DNA from: Shewanella baltica
GTDB taxonomy: Bacteria; Pseudomonadota; Gammaproteobacteria; Enterobacterales; Shewanellaceae
DNA: 64,000 nt
Assembly: GCF_900456975.1 (NCBI RefSeq)
Contig: NZ_UGYM01000002.1
Location: forward strand, 1,736,001 to 1,800,000
Direction: 5' to 3'
The notes beneath the pieces were generated by a model that ran no database searches, was not told the origin of the DNA, and was given only the letters and a program-made list of their open reading frames with translations. Numbering within the stretch: position 1 is the first letter of the stretch; every line of letters starts with the position of its first letter. The position numbers were made by a program, and so were the translations under genes. Shown one piece after another: positions 31,774 to 39,704 of the stretch.

Positions 31774-34413
31774 TTACTGGGCGGGTGCCCATTCCTGCCA
31801 TTCGTTTTCGGCTTTGTGTTGCAATCTTAATACTGTTCCTGCTGCTAAACGATTACCCTCTTGAGTCGTGTCCTTAGTCGCGACATTAATACCGCCAGCG
31901 AGTAAGGTTTCCAGCGAGCCCGCTTCGATTTGCGCGCCTGAGAATAGGCCAACATCAACTTTAATCCCAGAAGCATCCCAGAACTGACTGCTTTGATTCA
32001 CTAAGTGACTGTACTGCGGCTCAATATGGGCTTGCATCAGCACGCTATTGCCCTGTGTCGACAGGTGATAACCATCGATTTGACCGACTTTGATACCACG
32101 GAAGAAGATAGGTGTGCCGACTTTCATCGAGCCTAAGTTGCTATCTTCTAGGGTAAATTTAAGCGCATCTTCGGCAACATTGGCATAGCTGCTGGCAGCG
32201 AGGTTGGCGACAAACTGGGTCGCTTTTTGACTGCTTGTACCCGGTAGCACACCGATATAAGGGCCAGTGATCAAGGTTTCTGGCGCTTTAATTCCTGCTA
32301 GAGAAATTTGCGCATCCACTAGATGATATTCACAGTCGCTGCGGCTGAAATGTTCGGCGTATTCGCCGTAGAGATAGGCCGTTGCAGTGAGTGTATTGAG
32401 ATCGGCATTGAGCTTCACCTGCGACACTTCACCCACTTGATGACCTTGATAACGAATCGCTGCCTTGGCCGCCAGTTTGCTTGAGGCGGGTAGGGTGAGG
32501 CGAATCGCCTGCGCCTGCGTTAATGCCAACTGCTTGCTCTCATAGAGTTTTAAGTTAGCTGCATTGCTGGCTTTGTCATTGCTATCAAGCAATCCCAGAC
32601 TGATGCTGCCCTTTAATGCTCCTTGAAGCGGTGCGACCGCAACATCAATGCCCGCAAGACTGGCGCTAATATCCACGGCGCTGTTACGCCAGAACACATT
32701 CGGCTTTTTCAGCAAGGGCTGGAACTGTTTGTCGATAGCGAGCTTGATAGCAAAGTCTTCGGTCTTACTTTGCCAGTTCACAGAGTCAACTGTGCCAATT
32801 TGCATCTTTTTATAGTAAATCGGTGAGCCTTGGCTGACATCGGCGCCATCTTGACTGATTAAGGTCAGATGTACTTGTTGCTGACGATCATAGAAGGCTG
32901 TCGCGGCATCCACTGAGCTAAACAAGGTGAGGGCGCTGTTGGCGGCGAGTGGCGTATCGCTGTGGCCTTGGATCAAGCTAACCGCACCTTGAGTGAGCGT
33001 CGTAAAGTCCCTTGCTTTGACTGACACGCCCTCTAGTGATGCTTTTACTGTTAATGCCGACTCAGGCACAAAATAGCTGTCGCTGCGAATTAGGCTAGCA
33101 AACTCAGGTTGTAACTCGAGTTGGTATTCCACCGCCGATAAATCTTTGGTTAACTTAACCGCAAGTACTGAGCCAATGGGGATTTGCTTAAAGCGAACTT
33201 CGGCGCCCGCTGAAATGCCCATGTTTTCGGCTGAGGTTAAGGTCAAGAAACGCTTCTTCGATTGCAGTAAATCAGGGGCTTTGGCTTGTAAGGCAAAACT
33301 GCTTGGCATCGCCGTTTTTGTATTAATACCCGGCAGGAAGTTGATCACGCTGCCCGTTAGTAAACGCTCTGGATTTTTAATGCCTGAGAGGGAAATATCG
33401 GCACCTTCAAGCCAAAACACGCCGTCGTTAGTTAGCAGTGAACCGTATTGAGGTTCAAACTTAGCCACGGCTATTACGCCATTGGCGGTGAGTTGCTTGC
33501 TTAAAATGCTGCCGATATTGATGCCGCGATAAACAATACGAGTGCCTTTGTCGACACCGTTAGCATCAGCCATGGTCAGGTTTATTTCTATGCCGCCAAG
33601 GGCTGTGGTTTCTGAATCATAAAGCGAAAAAATGTCACCGTTTTTGGCAATATCTGCTTTATCGTCAGAGCTGAAACTCACGCCGCCAGCCAGAATGGAT
33701 GCCAAACTCTCAGAGCTGACTTTAACCCCAGTCAGTGATGCATCAATTTTAACGCCGGAGACGTTCCAAAAGTGAGAGTTTTTCTTCACTAATCGCGCGT
33801 ATTGTTCTTGAATGAAGGCACTGATGATGACCCTTTGATTGCCATCTAAACGATAGCTGACCACACTGCCCACGGGGATTTGGCGGAAAAATATTGGCGA
33901 GCCAACATCCAACGAACCGAGTTTGTCTGAGGTCAGTTCGACCATCACACCTTCTGAGCCGATTTGCATCGGCGGCGGTTGGCGTTCAGCCTCGAAGAAG
34001 GTTGACGCATTACCTTTGCCCGGTTGAATCGCGATGTAGTTACCCGAAAACAACGCATCTAAGCCTTCAACACCTGTGATACTGGCCTTAGGGGTGACCA
34101 GCCAGAAGAGAGTTTCCTTATTTAAGAAAGGCTTAGCACGGTAGTCCATCATGACTTTAACGTTTACGCCCTTGAGATCTTCATCTATTCCTATGTCTTT
34201 GACTTTACCGACAGTCAAGCCTTGGTATTTGACTAAGGTTTTACCTACGTCAATCCCAGTGGCGCTCGGAAAGTGAATTTGAATTTCAACGCCCGATTCT
34301 TTAATGCTCTTAATGCCCAGCCACGCACCCAATGCTAACGCGACAATAGGCAGCAGCCAAATGGGCGAAAAGAGTTTTTTCTTTACAACTTTCGGCGATT
34401 CAATTTGTGTCAT
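31774..34413 (-). CDS. letB: LetB, seven-MCE-domain trans-envelope lipid transport protein
   Basis: Inner-membrane-anchored periplasmic tube (YebT/LetB) that bridges inner and outer membranes for lipid movement. 879 residues versus 877 in E. coli. One N-terminal membrane helix (PIWLLPIVALALGAWLGI) is followed by seven MCE domains, each recognisable by a [xx]G[xxV]xxGxxV core: near residues 40-70 (VKYQGLTVGKV), 160 (FFRQIPVGSV), 285 (VYRGINIGSI), 400 (RFKQIPIGSV), 515 (YYKKMQIGTV), 640 (RYQGHQVGEV) and 750 (FFRGIKVGQI). The start overlaps the upstream letA-like gene by 14 bases. Next to rsmF as in E. coli, although a fusion gene lies between. Confidence 0.95.
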   Translation of the reverse strand: MTQIESPKVVKKKLFSPIWLLPIVALALGAWLGIKSIKESGVEIQIHFPSATGIDVGKTLVKYQGLTVGKVKDIGIDEDLKGVNVKVMMDYRAKPFLNKETLFWLVTPKASITGVEGLDALFSGNYIAIQPGKGNASTFFEAERQPPPMQIGSEGVMVELTSDKLGSLDVGSPIFFRQIPVGSVVSYRLDGNQRVIISAFIQEQYARLVKKNSHFWNVSGVKIDASLTGVKVSSESLASILAGGVSFSSDDKADIAKNGDIFSLYDSETTALGGIEINLTMADANGVDKGTRIVYRGINIGSILSKQLTANGVIAVAKFEPQYGSLLTNDGVFWLEGADISLSGIKNPERLLTGSVINFLPGINTKTAMPSSFALQAKAPDLLQSKKRFLTLTSAENMGISAGAEVRFKQIPIGSVLAVKLTKDLSAVEYQLELQPEFASLIRSDSYFVPESALTVKASLEGVSVKARDFTTLTQGAVSLIQGHSDTPLAANSALTLFSSVDAATAFYDRQQQVHLTLISQDGADVSQGSPIYYKKMQIGTVDSVNWQSKTEDFAIKLAIDKQFQPLLKKPNVFWRNSAVDISASLAGIDVAVAPLQGALKGSISLGLLDSNDKASNAANLKLYESKQLALTQAQAIRLTLPASSKLAAKAAIRYQGHQVGEVSQVKLNADLNTLTATAYLYGEYAEHFSRSDCEYHLVDAQISLAGIKAPETLITGPYIGVLPGTSSQKATQFVANLAASSYANVAEDALKFTLEDSNLGSMKVGTPIFFRGIKVGQIDGYHLSTQGNSVLMQAHIEPQYSHLVNQSSQFWDASGIKVDVGLFSGAQIEAGSLETLLAGGINVATKDTTQEGNRLAAGTVLRLQHKAENEWQEWAPAQ

Positions 34414-35017
34414 CTTGAGGTTCCAATCGATCCCAGAGTAAACGAGTGTCTAACACTTTTGCGGCTAACTGAGTTAACAGAATAACCAAGGCAAATGCGG
34501 TCGCTGCAGGCGCGGGTTTAGCGTCGAGTAGTTGTCCCATATTCACTAATGCCACTGTGATTGAGATGACAAATAAATCGAGCATTGACCAACGACCAAT
34601 CCATTCGATGATGTGAAAACCCACCATCAATTTCTTTTTTGAAATCGGAATATCAAAGCTGATCGCACACAGATAAATGGATAAGCCGATGATTTTAATC
34701 CATGGCACTAAAATACTGGCAGTAAAAACTATCACGGCAATGGGCAACATATCTGAATGCACTAGATGCAAAATGCCCGAAAAAATGGTGTCGTGCCGCA
34801 CTTGCCCTTGGTTGGTCAGCATAGTGATAGGGTAAATGTTTGCAGGCACCAGCAAAATGGCAGCGGTAATCAACAAAGCCCAACTTTTTTGCAGGCTAGA
34901 ATAGTCCCTGACCTGCAACTCAGCTTCACAGCGCTGGCAGTGGCTGAGGTCACTACTATTGAGCAGGCGGCAGACCTTACACAGACACAGGCCGATATCT
35001 TTACCTTGTTGCTTCAT
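34400..35017 (-). CDS. PqiA/LetA-like membrane protein, C-terminal-half equivalent
   Basis: 205 residues. An N-terminal zinc-ribbon with paired cysteines (CLCKVCRLLNSSDLSHCQRC) is followed by four membrane helices (ALLITAAILLVPANIYPI, MLPIAVIVFTASILVPWI, MLDLFVISITVALVNMG, AATAFALVILLTQLAA) typical of one PqiA domain. E. coli LetA is one ~427-residue protein with two such domains; here the gene pair supplies them separately, and this one corresponds to the second. It lies 1 base after the first-half gene and overlaps letB by 14, so all three should be translated together. Confidence 0.9.
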   Translation of the reverse strand: MKQQGKDIGLCLCKVCRLLNSSDLSHCQRCEAELQVRDYSSLQKSWALLITAAILLVPANIYPITMLTNQGQVRHDTIFSGILHLVHSDMLPIAVIVFTASILVPWIKIIGLSIYLCAISFDIPISKKKLMVGFHIIEWIGRWSMLDLFVISITVALVNMGQLLDAKPAPAATAFALVILLTQLAAKVLDTRLLWDRLEPQDDTN

Positions 35018-35018
35018 A

Positions 35019-35651
35019 TCAGCGATGACCTTCCAATAAAGTCCACATGTGCTCTAAGTCGTACTCTCTTTGTAGAAACAAAGTCACGAGAAACAACATA
35101 GTGAAGCAAAATGTGCCCATGCCAAAATAAATATCCGAAAAATCAGAAAGCTGGAACGATGAAACCAAAAAGCTGATCACATAAATTTCTAGCATAGTGA
35201 GCTGCGACAATACGCCATGAAACTTCAATAATTGCTTTAATGAGTTACGCCAAAAAAGACGACTCAGTCCCCATTTCACAATCAAAATCTGCGTCAGTAT
35301 CGACAATAGTAATAAGCCTGGACCAATCACAGCGGCGGCAAGCACGGCTAAACCTACAACCCAATAACCTTGGTCAAATACTGCAAACGCGCCCTGAAAA
35401 ACTGTGGTGGTGCGAATACTGCCGAAAAAGTGAATTTCGAGTACGGGTAAAAAATTGGCAGGAAAATAAAACACTAATGCCGAGATACATAGGGCGAGCA
35501 TGCCATTTACAGAGCAGTAAGGAGTGTCATAAAGTGCAGTACTGCAACGGGGGCAAAGGGCTCTGACACCGCTTGGCAAGGCACGTTTGCGGACTGCTAA
35601 ATCGCAGGAACGGCAAAGGATTACTGAATTTTCTGCTGCGTTTTCATGCAT
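35019..35651 (-). CDS. PqiA/LetA-like membrane protein, N-terminal-half equivalent
   Basis: 210 residues. Zinc-ribbon CRSCDLAVRKRALPSG and LCPRC at the N terminus, then four membrane helices (LALCISALVFYFPANFLPV, VVGLAVLAAAVIGPGLLLL, MLEIYVISFLVSSF, FCFTMLFLVTLFLQ). Corresponds to the first PqiA domain of E. coli LetA (YebS). First gene of the letA-letA-letB operon, with ATG at 35651. The divergent 207-bp region to yebG carries the LexA site. Confidence 0.9.
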   Translation of the reverse strand: MHENAAENSVILCRSCDLAVRKRALPSGVRALCPRCSTALYDTPYCSVNGMLALCISALVFYFPANFLPVLEIHFFGSIRTTTVFQGAFAVFDQGYWVVGLAVLAAAVIGPGLLLLSILTQILIVKWGLSRLFWRNSLKQLLKFHGVLSQLTMLEIYVISFLVSSFQLSDFSDIYFGMGTFCFTMLFLVTLFLQREYDLEHMWTLLEGHR

Positions 35652-35827
35652 ATAAAAATATATATTAGCCTAAATAGGAGTAATAACAGCGAGATCGGTG
35701 CAAAGTGTAGTGCTAATCAGCCTTTCTGCACAGTCTAGCGCTTTATAATCTTGGCAACGAAAGTACGCTAATAATATCAGATTAATCAGAACACTTGCAT
35801 CACAAGTTCAATCTATGTCACTCTAGT

Positions 35828-35847
35828 TACTGTATATAAAAACAGTG
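35828..35847 (+). promoter_or_regulatory. LexA (SOS) box upstream of yebG
   Basis: TACTGTATATAAAAACAGTG contains a perfect CTGT-N8-ACAG (35830-35845) with the favoured TA flank and AT-rich spacer. It sits 14 bases before the yebG start, so LexA would block the promoter or the earliest transcribed bases. Confidence 0.92.
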
Positions 35848-35858
35848 CGAGGGCAGTC

Positions 35859-36158
35859 ATGGCAGTAATAACACAGTTTGTCGTGGTCAGAGAAGGGGTT
35901 GAAAAGATGACATTCACATCTAAGAAGGAGGCTGATGCCTACGATAAGATGCTCGATATCGCCGATAACCTTATCCCCTTCATTCAAAAAGCTGATTTAG
36001 GTATAGATGAAAGCGTGGGCGAAAAGCTCGCATTCTATTTTGCTAACAATAAAGATGAGCTGACGAACTTGCTTAAAGGTGTCGTTCAGGTTAATAGTAC
36101 GCCAACGAATCCACCTGTTGCGAAAAAAACGGCTAAAAAGACCGAAGCAGCAGAATAA
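35859..36158 (+). CDS. yebG: YebG family DNA-damage-inducible protein
   Basis: Small SOS-regulated protein of unknown biochemical role. 99 residues. The N-terminal half matches E. coli YebG closely (VVVREGVEKMTFTSKKEADAYDKMLDIAD, spaced across residues 8-36), and the C terminus is a Lys/Ala/Pro-rich tail (AKKTAKKTEAAE) not found in E. coli. The LexA box just upstream agrees with SOS control. msrC follows after 17 bases and may be co-transcribed. Confidence 0.95.
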   Translation: MAVITQFVVVREGVEKMTFTSKKEADAYDKMLDIADNLIPFIQKADLGIDESVGEKLAFYFANNKDELTNLLKGVVQVNSTPTNPPVAKKTAKKTEAAE

Positions 36159-36175
36159 AATTGTTAGGAAATGTA

Positions 36176-36634
36176 ATGAAATCGAAATTTTATGAGTCAC
36201 TTAACCGTCAAGCCTTGGCCTTGTTGGAAGGGGAAGACGACCTTGTTGCGGCAATGGCGAATTTTTCAGCCTTACTCAATGATAATTTAACTGAGCTGAA
36301 CTGGGTGGGATTCTACGTTATGCGTGGCGAACAACTCGTATTAGGCCCATTTCAAGGTAAAGTGGCTTGTACACGTATTCCGTTAGGAAAAGGCGTGTGT
36401 GGTACGGCGGCATTCACCAATCAAACCCAGCGAGTGGCCGATGTTCATCAATTTGATGGCCATATTGCCTGTGATTCTGCCAGTAATTCTGAAATCGTTG
36501 TGCCAGTTTGTGCTCAAGGTAACGTGGTTGCCGTGCTCGATATTGACAGCCCAATCTTCGATCGTTTCGACGAAGAAGACCAAAAGGGGCTGGAATTACT
36601 GGTTAAAAGTTTTGAAAACTGCCTATTTGATTAA
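36176..36634 (+). CDS. msrC: free methionine-(R)-sulfoxide reductase MsrC (GAF domain)
   Basis: Reduces free L-methionine-(R)-S-oxide. 152 residues, one GAF domain (fRMsr, YebR). ELNWVGFYVMRGEQLVLGPFQGK and the three redox cysteines (VACTRIPLGKGVCGTAA, and HIACDSASNSEIVVPV) are as in E. coli. The frame opens at 36161, but the ATG at 36176 with TAGGA upstream gives the normal length. Because it follows yebG closely, SOS induction could extend to it. Confidence 0.94.
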   Translation: MKSKFYESLNRQALALLEGEDDLVAAMANFSALLNDNLTELNWVGFYVMRGEQLVLGPFQGKVACTRIPLGKGVCGTAAFTNQTQRVADVHQFDGHIACDSASNSEIVVPVCAQGNVVAVLDIDSPIFDRFDEEDQKGLELLVKSFENCLFD

Positions 36635-36916
36635 TTTGCGTACAATAACGCATAATTCATAGTCGCAATCGGTGGCGTGCGCCTTATAATATGCGCCTGC
36701 ACGCATTAAGCTGGTTTGATTGGCATGCAATGAATAAGCTTAGTGTTTTGAGCTGTAAAAATTTGTTAAGGTATATTTTTTTTAACTTTAGTAAACGCGG
36801 CTAGGATGCTAATTTGTACGTTGACTCAATATTGAGTTTAACGAAGATAAACGACACGTAAGAAGTTGATATATATCACCTCGAATCGATGTCCCTTTTT
36901 GACTGTGGAAGTAATG

Positions 36917-37546
36917 ATGGAATCAACAGAAAAGTTGACCGACACCAATGCAATTTTGGCGTATTTGTATGAAACATTTCCTTTGTGCTTTATTGCTGAA
37001 GGTGAAACTAAGCCATTAAAAATCGGATTGTTTCAAGATTTGGCTGAAAGGTTGGCTGATGATTCTAAAGTCAGTAAAACTCAGCTCAGAGTTGCCTTAA
37101 GACGTTACACCAGCAGCTGGCGCTATTTAAAGTGCGTTAAAGCGGGCGCACAACGCGTTAATCTGGATGGCGAACCTTGCGGCGAGTTAGAGCAAGAGCA
37201 CATTGACCATGCTCAAGCCATGTTGAAAGAAAGTCAGGATAAAGCTAAAGCGAAACGTGTAGCACTCGCACCTAAGTCTGCGGCGAAGAAAGCACCTAAA
37301 AAGGTGGCTGTTCCTCAACGTGCTAAAACTGAGCGTCCTGCTAAGCCTGCGCCTAAAGCAGCAGCGCCAGTCGTAAATTATGTCCAAGCACAATTGACTG
37401 ATTTAACGAAAAAACAACGCGTCAATGTTAAGTTAGGTATGACACCCGTAGCCGGTGTGATTACTGATATTAATAAGGAAGATATTCATGTTCAGCTTGA
37501 TAGTGGCCTAACGATTAAAGTTAGAGCAGAACATATCCTGCTGTAA
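36917..37546 (+). CDS. proQ: RNA chaperone ProQ
   Basis: Global RNA-binding protein of the ProQ/FinO class. 209 residues. N-terminal FinO domain (NAILAYLYETFPLCF; GETKPLKIGLFQDLAERL; KTQLRVALRRYTSSWRYLKC), a Lys/Ala/Pro-rich linker (residues ~110-160), and a C-terminal Tudor-like domain (KLGMTPVAGVITDINKEDI, ending VRAEHILL). Two adjacent ATGs at 36914 and 36917: GGAAG lies 2 and 5 bases upstream respectively, so the second is preferred. The leader from msrC is ~280 bases; prc follows 28 bases after, as in E. coli. Confidence 0.95.
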   Translation: MESTEKLTDTNAILAYLYETFPLCFIAEGETKPLKIGLFQDLAERLADDSKVSKTQLRVALRRYTSSWRYLKCVKAGAQRVNLDGEPCGELEQEHIDHAQAMLKESQDKAKAKRVALAPKSAAKKAPKKVAVPQRAKTERPAKPAPKAAAPVVNYVQAQLTDLTKKQRVNVKLGMTPVAGVITDINKEDIHVQLDSGLTIKVRAEHILL

Positions 37547-37574
37547 TCATTTTTTAAAACGGAGTAACTTGTTG

Positions 37575-39620
37575 ATGCGAAAACTCACTTTGGCTACCTC
37601 GATCGCCACTGTTTTTGTCGGATTCTCGGCTTGGGCCGTACCACCCACGATTCAAATCAGCGAGTTACCCACTCTCAAGCAGGAAGCGCAACATAAGGTC
37701 GCGAGCAAAAGGGTAACGGACTTATACACTCGTTCGCATTATCATAGATTTAATCTTGATGATGCCTTTTCTACGCAAATTTTTGACCGTTATCTACAGC
37801 AGTTAGACTATCGCCGCAATGTGTTAACCCAAGCGGATGTCGATAGCTTTAAACCTTATGCTACCCAATTCGATGACATGCTCAGTTCTGGCGAACTTGA
37901 GCCTGCCTATAAAATGTTTGATATCGTCCAAAAGCGTCGTTATGAAGGCTTTGTCTATGCTTTATCCCTACTGGATAAAGAGATGGACTTCTCCGCCCCT
38001 GGCGATGCCTATGAGTATGACCGTGACGATGCGGCATGGCCAAAAGATCAAGCCGAGATCAATGAGTTATGGCGTCAACGTGTTAAATACGATGCGCTAA
38101 ATCTGAAGCTCACAGGTAAAAAATGGCCTGAGATTGTTGAGATCTTGCAAAAGCGTTACAACAACGCCATCAAACGTTTGACTCAAACCAACAGTGAAGA
38201 CGTGTTCCAAGGCGTGATGAATGCCTTCTCACGTAGCATTGAGCCGCATACGAGTTACCTGTCACCACGCAATGCTGAACGTTTCCAAATGGAAATGAAT
38301 TTAAGCCTTGAAGGGATTGGTGCTCAACTGCAACTTGAAGACGATTACACTGTGATTAAAAGCTTAATTGCTGGCGGTCCTGCGGCTGGCAGCGAAAAAC
38401 TGTCGCCAGAAGACAAGATTGTCGGCGTCGGTCAAGAAGGCGGTGAAATTGTTGATGTGATCGGCTGGCGTTTAGACGACGTGGTTGATCTGATCAAAGG
38501 ACCTAAGGGCAGTAAAGTCGTACTGCAAATTTTACCGAAGAAAGGCGGTTCGAATGCTAAGCCATTCGACGTTACCTTAGTACGCGATAAAATTCGTCTT
38601 GAAGACAGAGCGGCAACCTCTAAGGTGATTGAACCTAAAGATGGCGAGTACGCTAATCGCAAAGTCGGTGTGATCCATATTCCTGGTTTCTACATGAATC
38701 TGTCACAGGACGTTGAAAAAGAGCTAGTGAAGTTAAACGAAGCCAAAGTTGAAGGCATAGTCATCGACCTTAGAGGTAACGGTGGTGGTGCATTAACAGA
38801 AGCCGTGTTGCTGACGGGACTCTTTATCGATATGGGTCCTGTGGTGCAAATTCGTGATGCCGATGGCCGTGTGTCTGCGCACCGTGATAACGATGGCAAA
38901 ACCAGTTATGCAGGCCCGTTGACTGTGATGGTTGACCGTTACAGTGCTTCAGCCTCTGAGATTTTTGCTGCCGCATTGCAAGATTATGACCGCGCGCTGA
39001 TTGTTGGTGAATCTAGCTTTGGTAAAGGTACAGTGCAGCAGCATAAGAGCTTAGGCCGTATATACGACATGTATGAAAAGCCAATTGGCCATGTGCAATA
39101 CACGATTCAAAAGTTCTATCGGATCAATGGCGGCAGCACACAGCTTAAAGGTGTGACACCCAACATTGCTTACCCAAGTGCGTTAGAGCCAGGTGAGTAC
39201 GGCGAAGCTGAAGAGAAAAATGCCTTGCCTTGGGATAAAGTGCCAATGGCACAATATGGCACGCTCAATGATGTGACGCCTGAGTTAGTGACTAGCCTTG
39301 AGGCCAAGCACCTTAACCGCATCAAAAGCAGTGTAGAGTTTGCTTATATCAATCAAGATATTGCCGACTTTAAAAAGCACCACAAAGAGAAGACAGTTTC
39401 TCTGGTTGAAAGTGAGCGCATTGCCTCCCGCGAAGCCGATGAGAAGAAAGTCCTCGATAGAACGAACGAGCGCCGAGTCGCCAATGGTTTAGCACCGGTT
39501 AAATCCATGGAAGACATTAAAGACGACGCCGAATTGCCAGACGCATTTTTAGATGAAACGGCTTATATCACCTTAGATATGGCTGATGCGCAAAAACTGG
39601 CTAAAACTAGTGCTAAGTAG
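37575..39620 (+). CDS. prc: carboxy-terminal processing protease Prc (tail-specific protease)
   Basis: Periplasmic serine protease that processes PBP3 and degrades MepS with NlpI. 681 residues, close to E. coli Prc (682). Signal peptide LATSIATVFVGFSAWA; PDZ domain around LEGIGAQLQLEDDYTVI; the Ser/Lys dyad is in YSASASEIF (Ser ~459) and SFGKGTVQQ (Lys ~484). The C-terminal DUF3340-type region is present. Initiation could be at TTG 37569/37572 or ATG 37575; a GGAG lies upstream of all three and I use the ATG. Terminator at 39651. Confidence 0.97.
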   Translation: MRKLTLATSIATVFVGFSAWAVPPTIQISELPTLKQEAQHKVASKRVTDLYTRSHYHRFNLDDAFSTQIFDRYLQQLDYRRNVLTQADVDSFKPYATQFDDMLSSGELEPAYKMFDIVQKRRYEGFVYALSLLDKEMDFSAPGDAYEYDRDDAAWPKDQAEINELWRQRVKYDALNLKLTGKKWPEIVEILQKRYNNAIKRLTQTNSEDVFQGVMNAFSRSIEPHTSYLSPRNAERFQMEMNLSLEGIGAQLQLEDDYTVIKSLIAGGPAAGSEKLSPEDKIVGVGQEGGEIVDVIGWRLDDVVDLIKGPKGSKVVLQILPKKGGSNAKPFDVTLVRDKIRLEDRAATSKVIEPKDGEYANRKVGVIHIPGFYMNLSQDVEKELVKLNEAKVEGIVIDLRGNGGGALTEAVLLTGLFIDMGPVVQIRDADGRVSAHRDNDGKTSYAGPLTVMVDRYSASASEIFAAALQDYDRALIVGESSFGKGTVQQHKSLGRIYDMYEKPIGHVQYTIQKFYRINGGSTQLKGVTPNIAYPSALEPGEYGEAEEKNALPWDKVPMAQYGTLNDVTPELVTSLEAKHLNRIKSSVEFAYINQDIADFKKHHKEKTVSLVESERIASREADEKKVLDRTNERRVANGLAPVKSMEDIKDDAELPDAFLDETAYITLDMADAQKLAKTSAK

Positions 39621-39650
39621 GCGTTAGTCGAGTCGATTTATCCAATATCA

Positions 39651-39674
39651 AAACGCGCTTATGGCGCGTTTTTT
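39651..39674 (+). terminator. intrinsic terminator of prc
   Basis: AAACGCGC/GCGCGTTT stem with a 5-base loop, then T-run; 30 bases after the stop codon. Confidence 0.9.
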
Positions 39675-39704
39675 CTTATTTAGTTCAGCGTTAAAGGGAT
39701 CGAA

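Noticed and set aside
36685..36690. TATAAT in the msrC-proQ gap as a proQ promoter -10
   Set aside because: No acceptable -35 at 16-18 bases upstream, and it sits within a GC-rich inverted sequence, so I could not support a call.
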